DNA of 61,713 nt from Prevotellaceae bacterium (lineage in GTDB: Bacteria > Bacteroidota > Bacteroidia > Bacteroidales > Paludibacteraceae), in NCBI GenBank assembly GCA_031271465.1, contig JAISVR010000007.1, forward strand, positions 1 through 61,713. Direction: 5' to 3'. The notes beneath the pieces were generated by a model. It had not been told where the DNA came from. It ran no database searches and saw only the letters and a program-made list of their open reading frames with translations. Of the stretch, positions 26,306 through 34,719 are shown piece after piece (the first letter of the stretch is position 1; every line of letters starts with the position of its first letter). The translations under genes and the position numbers were made by a program.

Positions 26306-28237
26306 ATGGTTTCAATAGAACAACTCACGGTAGAATTTAGCGGACATACACTATTCGACGGCATTACATTTTTAATTAATCCCAAAGATAAAATTGCCTT
26401 AGTAGGAAAAAACGGAGCAGGTAAAAGTACATTGCTCAAAATTATTGCAGGACTGCAAAACCCTACTTCGGGTAATTTAGTCGTACCGAAAGATATAAAA
26501 ATCGGTTATTTGCCGCAGCATATGATACATCATGACGGCTCTACCGTGATGCAGGAAACGGAGAAAGCTTTTGCCGGAATTTTTGAACAGCAAAAACTCA
26601 TCGAGCGGTTAACTAACGAACTTGCCGAGCGTACGGATTACGACAGCGAAAGTTATCTGAAACTGATTGACGACCTCACACACGAAAGCGAAAAGCTGGC
26701 TATGCTGGGCGGTGCCGATTACAAAGCCGATGTAGAAAAAACGCTACTGGGCTTAGGTTTTCTGCGTAGCGATTTTGACCGGCAAACAAGCGAATTTTCG
26801 GGGGGATGGCGTATGCGTATCGAATTGGCTAAAATACTGCTCCAACGCCCCGATGTCTTACTGCTGGACGAGCCGACCAACCACCTTGATATTGAATCCA
26901 TTCAATGGCTCGAAAACTTTTTGAAGACCAGCTCATCGGCAGTGATGCTGGTGTCGCACGACCGCGCTTTTATCAATGCGGTAACCAATCGAACGATTGA
27001 AATTTCGCTGGGGCAAATTTACGACTACCGCGTTCCGTACGACAAATACATTGTGCTGCGCAAAGAACGCCGCGAGCAACAGATGCGTGCTTACGAAAAT
27101 CAGCAAAAAATGATTGCCGATACCGAAGAGTTTATTGAGCGATTCCGCTACAAGGCAACCAAAGCCGTGCAAGTACAATCGCGCATGAAACAATTGGATA
27201 AGGTAGAGCGAATTGAGGTGGATTTGGAAGATACTGCCCGGCTGAATCTTAAATTTCCGCCTGCACCCCGCTCGGGAAGCATTCCGGTAGAAATAGAGCA
27301 TTTAACGAAAATTTACGGCGAACATACCGTATTGAAAGAGATTGGACTCATTATTAATAGAGGCGAAAAAGTAGCTTTTGTGGGCAAAAACGGCGAAGGA
27401 AAATCCACGCTCGTAAAATGTATGATGGACGAAATTCCATACAGCGGAACGCTTAAATTGGGACACAATGTAAAAATCGGCTATTTTGCGCAAAATCAGG
27501 CAAGTTTGTTGGACGGCGAGAAAACAGTGTTCGAGACGATTGATTATGTGGCTGTGGGCGACATTCGAACAAAAATTCGCGACATACTCGGCGCATTTAT
27601 GTTTGGCGGCGATGCAAGCGATAAAAAGGTAAAAGTGCTTTCGGGAGGCGAGCGCAGCCGCTTGGCAATGATACGACTACTGCTCGAACCGGTCAATCTG
27701 CTTATCCTCGATGAGCCTACCAATCACTTGGATATGCAAAGCAAAGATGTGCTGAAAAATGCCATCAAAGCATTCGACGGAACGGTCATCGTAGTGTCGC
27801 ACGACCGCGAATTTCTTGATGGATTAGTGGATAAAGTCTATGAATTTTCCAACAAAAAAGTGCGCGAACACATGGGCGGAATTTACGATTTCCTGCGCAA
27901 GAAAAACATTGAAAATCTTAATCAATTAGAAATCTCTTTGCGTACAAACACAGAAAAAAATGTGGAAGAAAATACCGTTTCGGAAAACAAACTGAACTAC
28001 GAAGCGCGCAAAGAACAAAGCAAACTCCTCCGTAAAGCCGAGCGAGCAGTAGAAGAAGCCGAAAACCAAATCGCTGCCTTGGAAACGGAATTAGCCGCTA
28101 TCGAAACCGAACTGCAAAATCCCGAAAGAGCAAACGATGCTACGCTCTTTCAGGATTATGAAAAGAAAAAACGAGCGTTGGAACAAAAGATGTATGAATG
28201 GGAGCTGCTTTGCGAAGAGAAAGAAAAATTACAATAA
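26306..28237 (+). CDS. ABC-F family ATPase (ribosome-associated)
   Basis: 643 residues with two ABC domains and no membrane segment. First domain: Walker A LVGKNGAGKSTLLK, signature FSGGWRMRIELA, Walker B LLLDEPTNHLDIES. A linker of about 80 residues (RKERREQQMRAYENQQKMIA and beyond) is the P-site tRNA interaction motif region. Second domain: VGKNGEGKSTLVK, LSGGERSRLAMI, LILDEPTNHLDMQS. The C-terminus (about 560-643) is a charged coiled coil as in Uup/YdiF. ABC-F proteins act on stalled ribosomes; some give antibiotic resistance, which cannot be judged here. Confidence 0.93.
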   Translation: MVSIEQLTVEFSGHTLFDGITFLINPKDKIALVGKNGAGKSTLLKIIAGLQNPTSGNLVVPKDIKIGYLPQHMIHHDGSTVMQETEKAFAGIFEQQKLIERLTNELAERTDYDSESYLKLIDDLTHESEKLAMLGGADYKADVEKTLLGLGFLRSDFDRQTSEFSGGWRMRIELAKILLQRPDVLLLDEPTNHLDIESIQWLENFLKTSSSAVMLVSHDRAFINAVTNRTIEISLGQIYDYRVPYDKYIVLRKERREQQMRAYENQQKMIADTEEFIERFRYKATKAVQVQSRMKQLDKVERIEVDLEDTARLNLKFPPAPRSGSIPVEIEHLTKIYGEHTVLKEIGLIINRGEKVAFVGKNGEGKSTLVKCMMDEIPYSGTLKLGHNVKIGYFAQNQASLLDGEKTVFETIDYVAVGDIRTKIRDILGAFMFGGDASDKKVKVLSGGERSRLAMIRLLLEPVNLLILDEPTNHLDMQSKDVLKNAIKAFDGTVIVVSHDREFLDGLVDKVYEFSNKKVREHMGGIYDFLRKKNIENLNQLEISLRTNTEKNVEENTVSENKLNYEARKEQSKLLRKAERAVEEAENQIAALETELAAIETELQNPERANDATLFQDYEKKKRALEQKMYEWELLCEEKEKLQ

Positions 28238-28282
28238 AAATATATCAGAAAATCAGTTTAATTGACTTCTGTCATAAACGAT

Positions 28283-28306
28283 TCCCCTCCTGTGGAGGGG
28301 AATTGC
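28283..28306. repeat. Short GC-rich hairpin
   Basis: TTCCCCTCC TGT GGAGGGGAA: a near-perfect inverted repeat of the family 3 type, in the 259-bp gap after the ABC-F gene. It could also act as a weak terminator. Confidence 0.55.
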
Positions 28307-28398
28307 TATCGTTTACCTTTGCCATAATTCTTATGCTTTTTATTAGTCGCAAAAAGATATTGTTTTTCCTTTTTTCAAAGCACTAATTATATACAGAA

Positions 28399-28442
28399 AA
28401 GCCACATTTTAAAACTAATGAATTAGCTTAAAATGTGGCTTA
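28399..28442. terminator. Long hairpin between the ABC-F gene and guaA
   Basis: Arms AAGCCACATTTTAA and TTAAAATGTGGCTT (14 bp) with a loop of 16 nt, 55 nt past the guaA stop (minus strand), followed there by TTTTCTG. Likely the end of the guaA transcript. Confidence 0.6.
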
Positions 28443-28496
28443 AATTATTGATATAATGCAGAAATAGTTTTATCTACATAGTAATGAGCTAATAAA

Positions 28497-29801
28497 TTAT
28501 TCCCACTCTATAGTTGCAGGAGGTTTCGAACTGATGTCGTACACCACACGGTTTACACCCTGCACTTTATTGATAATATCGTTCGATACCTGTGCAAGGA
28601 AATCGTAGGGCAGTTGCGCCCAGTCTGCCGTAATTGCATCAACCGAATGTACTGCACGCAAAGCAACAGCATTTTCGTAGGTTCGCGCATCGTTGCTCAC
28701 CCCTACCGACTGTACCGGCAAAAGGATTGCGCCCGCCTGCCATACTTTGTCATACAAACCCCACTCGCGCAAGGCAGAGATAAACACATCGTCGGCATCT
28801 TGCAAAATGTGTACTCTTTCGGGCGTAATAGCACCCAGCAAACGCACACCCAAACCCGGACCCGGAAACGGATGACGATTAATCAAATGAGGCATCATAC
28901 CCAATTCGCGACCAATGCGGCGCACCTCATCTTTAAACAACAGGCGCAAAGGCTCAACAAGTTTCAAGTTCATTTTTTCGGGCAAACCACCCACATTGTG
29001 GTGCGATTTGATAACTTTTCCCGTAACAGAAATCGATTCGATAATATCAGGATAAATAGTACCCTGTCCGAGCCATTTTGCACCCTCTATTTTTTTAGCC
29101 TCCTCGTCGAAAACATCGATAAAACCCTTACCAATGATTTTGCGTTTTTGTTCGGGGTCGGTTACACCTGCCAATGCCGAATAGAATTTTTCACGGGCAT
29201 CGATGCCGATAACATTCAAACCAAGATGTTCGTAATCGCGCAATACATTTTCAAACTCGTTTTTACGCAACAAACCGTGATTAACAAAAATACAGGTAAG
29301 GTTTTTACCTATAGCTTTGTTCAGCAACACAGCCGTTACCGACGAATCCACACCGCCCGACAGAGCCAAAATCACCTTGTCGTTGCCCAACGACTCTTTC
29401 AATTCCTTCACCGTTTGCTCGATAAACGAAGCCGGAGTCCAGTTTTTAGCAACGCCACACTCGGTCAAAAAATCATCCAAACCACTCAATCCTTCCGGCG
29501 TAAGCACATCGCTTGTACAACTTTTGCCCCAATCGGAACAGGAACAATTTTCGCTTGCATCGCAAATGCAAAGCTTGGGTAACTCTCCGCCAAACGCTGC
29601 CAATTCTTCCTTGAAAGCCGCCACATTGGGCACTATCGAAGCAGGATTGCCCGACAGAATAATACCTTTCACACCTTTCGTATCGGAAGGCAATTTGTTG
29701 AAAGGAACTATTTCGCAATAAGTGTTGAGTTCGCGCACGCGGCGACCGACCAACTGAGTGCTGTTTGCCCCAAAGTCGATGATAATGATTTTGTCGTACA
29801 T
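28497..29801 (-). CDS. guaA: GMP synthase with truncated glutamine amidotransferase domain
   Basis: GuaA converts XMP to GMP using ammonia normally released from glutamine by its N-terminal domain. The ATP pyrophosphatase and dimerisation domains are complete: [20 protein letters not shown] (P-loop 148-154), [40 protein letters not shown] and the end [17 protein letters not shown]. The amidotransferase part is not. It starts normally ([20 protein letters not shown]), but after residue 77 the nucleophile elbow GICYG reads CICDA, and the next 37 residues lead straight to the linker NWTPASF. About 85-90 residues are missing, including the catalytic His and Glu. Total 434 residues against about 510-525. 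No frameshift is seen. Probably an ammonia-dependent GMP synthase. Confidence 0.93.
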   Translation of the reverse strand: MYDKIIIIDFGANSTQLVGRRVRELNTYCEIVPFNKLPSDTKGVKGIILSGNPASIVPNVAAFKEELAAFGGELPKLCICDASENCSCSDWGKSCTSDVLTPEGLSGLDDFLTECGVAKNWTPASFIEQTVKELKESLGNDKVILALSGGVDSSVTAVLLNKAIGKNLTCIFVNHGLLRKNEFENVLRDYEHLGLNVIGIDAREKFYSALAGVTDPEQKRKIIGKGFIDVFDEEAKKIEGAKWLGQGTIYPDIIESISVTGKVIKSHHNVGGLPEKMNLKLVEPLRLLFKDEVRRIGRELGMMPHLINRHPFPGPGLGVRLLGAITPERVHILQDADDVFISALREWGLYDKVWQAGAILLPVQSVGVSNDARTYENAVALRAVHSVDAITADWAQLPYDFLAQVSNDIINKVQGVNRVVYDISSKPPATIEWE

Positions 29802-29838
29802 AATGTTGAAGGATTAAAATGATAAGCTTTTTGGCGTG

Positions 29839-29846
29839 CAAAGATA
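29839..29846 (-). promoter_or_regulatory. TAnnTTTG promoter box for guaA
   Basis: Minus-strand TATCTTTG, 38 nt upstream of the ATG at 29801. Confidence 0.65.
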
Positions 29847-29886
29847 CTATTTTCTGACAAAATGATTATTTTTTTTCGAAAAATAT

Positions 29887-29894
29887 TACCTTTG
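29887..29894 (+). promoter_or_regulatory. TAnnTTTG promoter box for ispG
   Basis: TACCTTTG, 30 nt upstream of ATG 29924; divergent from the guaA promoter 40 bp away. Confidence 0.65.
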
Positions 29895-29923
29895 TTTCGC
29901 AAAAAAAATAAAAAAATCACACC

Positions 29924-31102
29924 ATGACAGCAAACTCAACCGACACTCGCCGATACAGCGACGAAATATGGATAGGCAAACTCAGCATGGGTGCTTCAAA
30001 TCCCGTGCGCGTACAAAGCATGACTAATACCAACACCCTCGATACCGAAGCTTGTGTTGCACAAGCTATCCGCATTATCGAAGCGGGCGGCGAACTGGTA
30101 CGACTCACGGCACAAGGCGTGCGCGAAGCCGAAAATCTGAAACACATTAAAGCCGAACTCACACAACGCGGTTACGGCGATACACCGCTCGTTGCCGATA
30201 TCCACTTCAACCCCGAAGCTGCCGAAGTAGCGGCACAATTCGTTGAAAAAGTACGCATCAATCCGGGCAATTTTGTAAAAAGCATCAAAAGCAGCAGCGA
30301 TTACAGCGACGAAGAATTTGAACAGGAACGGCTTTTACTGCGCGAAAAATTCATCCGTTTTCTGGCAATTTGCAAACAACACAATACCGCCGTTCGTATC
30401 GGAGTAAACCACGGTTCGCTCTCGGAGCGCATGATGAATCGTTATGGCGACACCCCACTCGGCATGGTAGAAAGCTGTATGGAAATGTTGCGTTTTTGTC
30501 GCGAAGTAGATTTCAAACATGTTGTCATTTCCCTCAAATCGTCAAACACGCGACTGATGGTAAACGCCGTGCGCCTGTTGGTAGAACGCATGGATGCCGA
30601 AAATTATCATTTCCCGCTACATTTGGGCGTTACCGAAGCAGGCGACGGCGAAGACGGACGCATAAAGTCTGCCGTCGGAATCGGTTCGCTGCTTGTCGAC
30701 GGCATTGGCGACACCATCCGCGTGTCGCTCTCCGAAGCACCCGAAAATGAAATTCCCGTTGCATTTGCTATCCTGCAAGCCACGCGTTCGCGCATTACCA
30801 AAACCGAATACATTTCCTGTCCGGGTTGCGGGCGTACGCTTTTCGACCTGCAAAGCGTTATTGCTCAAATCAAAGCCAGAACAAACCACCTCACAGGATT
30901 AAAAATAGGCATCATGGGTTGCATTGTTAATGGTCCGGGCGAAATGGCTGATGCCGATTACGGCTATGTAGGTGCAGCAGCAGGCAAGGTAAGTTTATAT
31001 AAAAAGCAGCAATGCGTAGAAAAAAATATCCCAGCCGAACAAGCTGTAGAAAAACTCGTAGAGCTGATTAAGGCAAGCGGCGACTGGGTTGAAAAAGAAT
31101 AA
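29924..31102 (+). CDS. ispG: 4-hydroxy-3-methylbut-2-enyl diphosphate synthase, two-domain form
   Basis: IspG carries out the [4Fe-4S]-dependent reduction of MEcPP to HMBPP in the MEP isoprenoid pathway. The TIM-barrel domain is present (NPVRVQSMTNTNT, LVADIHFNP, VRINPGNF, RIGVNHGSLS), as is the C-terminal Fe-S domain (YISCPGCGRTLFDLQ, with Cys299 and Cys302, and IMGCIVNGPGEMADADYGYV). Bacteroidota enzymes normally have a third A* domain of about 200 residues between them (total about 600). Here SEAPENEIPVA (to 280) joins directly to FAILQATRSRITKTEY, the end of A* in relatives, giving 392 residues, close to the E. coli form. Operon with an HD hydrolase 26 nt downstream. Confidence 0.94.
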   Translation: MTANSTDTRRYSDEIWIGKLSMGASNPVRVQSMTNTNTLDTEACVAQAIRIIEAGGELVRLTAQGVREAENLKHIKAELTQRGYGDTPLVADIHFNPEAAEVAAQFVEKVRINPGNFVKSIKSSSDYSDEEFEQERLLLREKFIRFLAICKQHNTAVRIGVNHGSLSERMMNRYGDTPLGMVESCMEMLRFCREVDFKHVVISLKSSNTRLMVNAVRLLVERMDAENYHFPLHLGVTEAGDGEDGRIKSAVGIGSLLVDGIGDTIRVSLSEAPENEIPVAFAILQATRSRITKTEYISCPGCGRTLFDLQSVIAQIKARTNHLTGLKIGIMGCIVNGPGEMADADYGYVGAAAGKVSLYKKQQCVEKNIPAEQAVEKLVELIKASGDWVEKE

Positions 31103-31128
31103 AGTATTTTTCGTTTAAACAATACCGC

Positions 31129-31665
31129 ATGAATCCACTCGCAATTATTGAAAAATATTATTCGAAAAACAGTCGTGTTTACGCTATCTTGGTAGAACAC
31201 AGCCGTTCCGTTGCCCATAAAGCGTTGCAACTTGCCAATCTTCACCCCGAATTAGCAATAGATAAACAATTTGTTGAAGAAGCCGCCATGTTGCACGACA
31301 TCGGCATTTTTCGCTGTTATGCGCCCAAAATTGATTGCTACGGTGAGTTCCCCTATATTTGTCATGGCTACCTGGGAGCCGATTTACTACGCGCCGAAGG
31401 GTTGCCAAAACATGCCCTTGTATGCGAACGACATACCGGAACGGGCTTGAGCCTCAAACAAATCATTGACGAGAAACTGCCGCTTCCTCATCGCGACATG
31501 TGTCCCGTATCGCTCGAAGAAAAACTTATATGCTTTGCCGATGAATTTTTCTCCAAAAGTCGCCTGCAAGACGAAGACAGTGTTGCAACAATTCGAAAAT
31601 CCCTAAAAAAATTCGGCAGCGATTCTGTGAAAAAATTCGACGAATACTGCCAATTATTTTTATAA
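31129..31665 (+). CDS. HD-domain phosphohydrolase
   Basis: 178 residues with the HD metal site: His in LVEHSRSVAHKAL, AAMLHDIGIF (His-Asp), and later CHGYLGADLL, CERHTGTGLS and an Asp in ICFADEFFSK. Such small HDIG proteins hydrolyse nucleotides or phosphate esters; the substrate is unknown. Cytosolic. Probably co-transcribed with ispG (26-nt gap), followed by a strong hairpin. Confidence 0.88.
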   Translation: MNPLAIIEKYYSKNSRVYAILVEHSRSVAHKALQLANLHPELAIDKQFVEEAAMLHDIGIFRCYAPKIDCYGEFPYICHGYLGADLLRAEGLPKHALVCERHTGTGLSLKQIIDEKLPLPHRDMCPVSLEEKLICFADEFFSKSRLQDEDSVATIRKSLKKFGSDSVKKFDEYCQLFL

Positions 31666-31667
31666 AA

Positions 31668-31702
31668 AAATAAGAGTTCGGAATATTCCAAACTCTTATT
31701 TT
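31668..31702. terminator. Intrinsic terminator between the HD hydrolase gene and rplI
   Basis: AAATAAGAGTT and AACTCTTATTT arms around a 12-nt loop, with flanking A and T runs. It can serve both convergent operons. Confidence 0.8.
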
Positions 31703-31748
31703 CCACTATTAAAATAGTCCTAGCTATGAACTTATTTTAGTTTTTTGC

Positions 31749-32192
31749 TTATTCAGCTACAATCTCCAAAGTTATTTCGGCACTCACCTCTTTGTGAAGT
31801 TTGAGTTGTGCTTTGTATGAACCAACTTCCTTGATGGCATCTTTTATCACAATTGCTTTTCTGTCCACTTCGAAACCTGCTTTTTTAAGTTCCTCAGCAA
31901 CCTGAATATTAGTTACCGAACCAAAAATCTTGCCGTTCGAACTGGCTTTCGTTCCAATGGTGAGAACCAAGCCGTTCACCTTGGCAGCAAGAGCTTCGGC
32001 GTCGGCTTTGATTTTAGCGAGCTTGTGTGCGCGTTGCTTCAAGTCTTCTGCCAACATTTTTTTAGCGGAAGGAGTTGCCAACACGGCTTTCTTTTGCGGG
32101 ATAAGGTAATTGCGACCATAGCCGTCTTTCACGGTTAAAACATCGTCTTTGTATCCCAAATTCTGTACATCTTCTTTCAGTATGATTTCCAT
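31749..32192 (-). CDS. rplI: 50S ribosomal protein L9 (bL9)
   Basis: 147 residues: MEIILKEDVQNLGYKDDVLT, VKDGYGRNYLIPQKKAVLAT, a long central helix, and a C-terminal domain with IGTKASSNGKIFGSVTNIQV. Last gene of rpsF-rpsR-rplI, 21 nt after rpsR. It has an AAGGAG ribosome site 8 nt before the ATG. Confidence 0.97.
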   Translation of the reverse strand: MEIILKEDVQNLGYKDDVLTVKDGYGRNYLIPQKKAVLATPSAKKMLAEDLKQRAHKLAKIKADAEALAAKVNGLVLTIGTKASSNGKIFGSVTNIQVAEELKKAGFEVDRKAIVIKDAIKEVGSYKAQLKLHKEVSAEITLEIVAE

Positions 32193-32201
32193 TATTTAGT
32201 T

Positions 32202-32207
32202 CTCCTT
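32202..32207 (-). promoter_or_regulatory. Shine-Dalgarno sequence of rplI
   Basis: Minus-strand AAGGAG, about 9 nt before the rplI ATG at 32192. Confidence 0.65.
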
Positions 32208-32213
32208 CGTTAA

Positions 32214-32486
32214 TTATTTCATCATATCGGTTACATAAGGAAGCAACGCCAAATGACGCGCTCTTTTCACGGCTTGAGCTACTTTGCGTTGAAATTTCAA
32301 CGAAGTACCCGTGAGGCGGCGAGGAAGGATTTTTCCTTGCTCGTTCAAGAATTTTTTCAAAAACTCAGCATCTTTATAGTCGATATATTTGATACCGCTT
32401 TTTTTGAAACGACAGTATTTTTTCTTCTTAACATCTACCGAAAGAGGCGTTAAGTATCTGATTTCCGAATTGTTTGTTGCTGCCAT
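32214..32486 (-). CDS. rpsR: 30S ribosomal protein S18 (bS18)
   Basis: 90 residues with [40 protein letters not shown] and [14 protein letters not shown], the standard bS18 core. It begins 3 nt after the rpsF stop, and its AGGAGG site lies inside the end of rpsF, so translation is coupled. bS18 pairs with bS6 on the 30S platform near the 3' end of 16S rRNA. Confidence 0.97.
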   Translation of the reverse strand: MAATNNSEIRYLTPLSVDVKKKKYCRFKKSGIKYIDYKDAEFLKKFLNEQGKILPRRLTGTSLKFQRKVAQAVKRARHLALLPYVTDMMK

Positions 32487-32489
32487 AAT

Positions 32490-32843
32490 TTAAGCCTCCT
32501 TTTCTTTTTTAGCCGATTTAACACTCTTTCTTTTTTCTGCATATTCTACCGCATATTTGTCGAGCGCAAAGGTAAGGAAACGCAACACTCGCTCGTCGCG
32601 ACGATAAGCAACTTCGAGGGGTCTTACCACCGTTGGTTCGGCTTTGAACTGAATCAACGAGTAAAAACCGGTAGATTTTTTCGCAATGGGGTAAGCCAGT
32701 TTTTTCAAACCCCAATTTTCTTCATTCACAATCTCCGCACCTTGTTCTACGAGGAGATTTTTGAATTTTTCGACCGCTTCCTTCATCTGTGCGTCAGACA
32801 AAACGGGAGTCAAAATGAAAACGGTTTCATAGTTTTTCAACAT
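32490..32843 (-). CDS. rpsF: 30S ribosomal protein S6 (bS6)
   Basis: 117 residues: [37 protein letters not shown] and [20 protein letters not shown], typical bS6, with a basic Lys-rich tail. First gene of rpsF-rpsR-rplI; it has no Shine-Dalgarno sequence, while the next two genes do. Confidence 0.97.
   Translation of the reverse strand: MLKNYETVFILTPVLSDAQMKEAVEKFKNLLVEQGAEIVNEENWGLKKLAYPIAKKSTGFYSLIQFKAEPTVVRPLEVAYRRDERVLRFLTFALDKYAVEYAEKRKSVKSAKKEKEA
32495..32500 (-). promoter_or_regulatory. Shine-Dalgarno sequence of rpsR
   Basis: Minus-strand AGGAGG, 8 nt before the rpsR ATG, overlapping the last codons of rpsF. Confidence 0.7.
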
Positions 32844-32906
32844 AAACTCTTTATTTTTAATGAATTAAATTGATTTATTTGCTCTCCGATTTTCGGAAAA
32901 CGGCTG

Positions 32907-32914
32907 CAAAGATA
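32907..32914 (-). promoter_or_regulatory. TAnnTTTG promoter box for rpsF-rpsR-rplI
   Basis: Minus-strand TATCTTTG, 64 nt upstream of the rpsF ATG. Confidence 0.65.
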
Positions 32915-32978
32915 CAATATTCTTTTTCTATTGCAAATATTTCCCCTTTATTCTTTTTTTAAATTAACGAAGAAATTT

Positions 32979-32986
32979 TATCTTTG
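32979..32986 (+). promoter_or_regulatory. TAnnTTTG promoter box for rimM
   Basis: TATCTTTG, 28 nt before ATG 33014. It overlaps the upstream frame extension (to 32984) and so decides the start. Confidence 0.65.
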
Positions 32987-33013
32987 CGCCTAAGAATTTC
33001 AGTTGGTTTACAA

Positions 33014-33550
33014 ATGATTACAAATGAGGAAATTACTGCCGTTGGTTTTGTTGCAAAGCCACACGGCATAAAGGGAGAACTTTCCGTAAGTTTCGACCGT
33101 TTCCCGTTCGATGAGGACGAAACGCCTGCTTTCATTTTTGAAATGGACGGGATTTTCGTGCCTTTTTTTATAGAAAGTTTCCGATTTAAAACCGACACTA
33201 CCGCGCTCTACAAATTTGAGGGCATCGACAACGAAGAGCAAGCGCGCACGCTATCGGGTAAAACCATCTATATACACAATCAATATCTTATTGATAATGA
33301 AGAGGACGATGATAACATTCGTCGCTATATCGGTTACGGCATTGAAGATAATTTTAACGGAAATCTGGGGAAAATCACTGATATTGAAGATAGTACTAAA
33401 AATGTGCTTTTTGTGGTAAATAACAAGGGTAACGAACTGCTCATTCCTGCGGCGGATTATTATATTACGGAAATTGACAACGAAAATAAAATTATCCATG
33501 TAAGCCTGCCCGACGGATTGGTGGATATGGATTTGGCAGAGGAGGAATAA
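33014..33550 (+). CDS. rimM: Ribosome maturation factor RimM
   Basis: 178 residues starting MITNEEITAVGFVAKPHGIK, the G-x-V-x-K-x-H-G-I-K-G-E-L start of RimM. An N-terminal beta-barrel (about 1-85) is followed by a PRC-barrel domain (about 95-178: IGYGIEDNFNGNLGKITDIE, ELLIPAADYYI, PDGLVDMD). It assists 30S maturation through uS19. Divergent from rpsF. Confidence 0.95.
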   Translation: MITNEEITAVGFVAKPHGIKGELSVSFDRFPFDEDETPAFIFEMDGIFVPFFIESFRFKTDTTALYKFEGIDNEEQARTLSGKTIYIHNQYLIDNEEDDDNIRRYIGYGIEDNFNGNLGKITDIEDSTKNVLFVVNNKGNELLIPAADYYITEIDNENKIIHVSLPDGLVDMDLAEEE

Positions 33551-33574
33551 AGTGCCGTAATTTCAAACGAAGCC

Positions 33575-33617
33575 GAGAAATCGCATTACACAAATGCTTT
33601 GTTTAGTGCGATTTCTC
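33575..33617. repeat. Perfect inverted repeat after rimM
   Basis: GAGAAATCGCA and TGCGATTTCTC around a 21-nt spacer, followed by TTGAAATGACGAAAT. It may end the rimM transcript; it resembles small dispersed hairpins of the phylum. Confidence 0.65.
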
Positions 33618-33658
33618 CACAAGGTTGAAATGACGAAATATGAAATAAAGAATTTGAA

Positions 33659-34639
33659 ATGATGAAAATAAACTGGGGAATAATCGGCGCAGGCGATGTG
33701 TGTGAACTGAAAAGCGGACCTGCGTTTTACAAATGCAACGGTTCGGCACTCGTTGCCGTGGCGCGGCGCGATGCCGGGAAAGCGAAAGATTTTGCTTGCC
33801 GGCACAAGGTGGCGCATTTCTACTCGTCGGCAGACGAATTGCTTGCCGACCCGCAAGTGAATGCCGTATATATTGCTACGCCACCGCAATCGCATAAGGA
33901 ACTCGCAATTAAAGCTCTGAAGAGCGGGCGTCCTGTGTATGTGGAAAAGCCGATGGCTATGAATTATGCCGAATGCGAGGAAATGATGCAGGCGGCTCGC
34001 GAATCCGGACAAAAGCTCTTTGTAGCATTTTATCGCCGGGCGATGCCTTATTTTATTAAGGTGAAGGATATTATCGACAACGGACAGATAGGTAAACCGG
34101 TGGCGGTGGCGGTGAAACAGTTTCGCGCTCCGTTTTCGAGCGATTTTGAGCCGGATACGCAAACCTGGCGCGTGAAAGGCGACATTGCAGGTGGCGGTTA
34201 TTTCTACGACCTTGCGCCGCATACGATTGATATTCTCGATTATTTGCTTGGAAAAATTGCCGATGCCCGGGGTTTTACTTCAAATTTGGGACAGCTTTAT
34301 GAGGTGGAAGATACTGTGTCTGCTTCTTTGCGCTTCGAGAATGGTGCATTGGGCACAGGGATTTGGAGTTTTGTTACTCAGGAAGCGTCGAATATCGACT
34401 GCATCGAAATTCTCGGTACGAAGGGTAAAGTACAATTTGCTGCCTTTGATTTTACGCCGATAATCTTAACTACTTCCGAAGGTGAACAGAAGTTTGAAAT
34501 ACCAAACCCTGCTCATGTGCAGCAACCGCTTATACAAACGGTGGTCGACGAGTTGCTCGGACGAGGTACTGCTTTATCGAACGCCGAAAACGGCGCGCGG
34601 GCAGCTTGGGTGATGGATAAGATTTTTAATAAAATATAG
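33659..34639 (+). CDS. Gfo/Idh/MocA-family oxidoreductase
   Basis: 326 residues. The N-terminal Rossmann fold has WGIIGAGDVCE, ALVAVARRDAGKA, VYIATPPQSHKELAIKAL and the family motif VEKPMAMN (Glu-Lys-Pro). The C-terminal half has the beta-sheet dimer domain with DLAPHTIDILDYLLG, where the His is the usual active-site residue. No signal peptide, so cytosolic. These enzymes oxidise or reduce sugars and cyclitols with NAD(P); the substrate is unknown. It starts a run of same-strand redox genes. Confidence 0.9.
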   Translation: MMKINWGIIGAGDVCELKSGPAFYKCNGSALVAVARRDAGKAKDFACRHKVAHFYSSADELLADPQVNAVYIATPPQSHKELAIKALKSGRPVYVEKPMAMNYAECEEMMQAARESGQKLFVAFYRRAMPYFIKVKDIIDNGQIGKPVAVAVKQFRAPFSSDFEPDTQTWRVKGDIAGGGYFYDLAPHTIDILDYLLGKIADARGFTSNLGQLYEVEDTVSASLRFENGALGTGIWSFVTQEASNIDCIEILGTKGKVQFAAFDFTPIILTTSEGEQKFEIPNPAHVQQPLIQTVVDELLGRGTALSNAENGARAAWVMDKIFNKI

Positions 34640-34719
34640 TTAGTAGGGTTTAGTGTGTAATTTTTACTCCTTACACTTTACACCTTTTATTATACCGTAA
34701 AAAAACAATTAAACATACA

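Noticed and set aside
28614-29582. A 322-codon plus-strand frame opposite guaA
   Set aside because: The minus-strand frame encodes conserved GMP synthase throughout; the opposite frame has biased, shadow-like composition.
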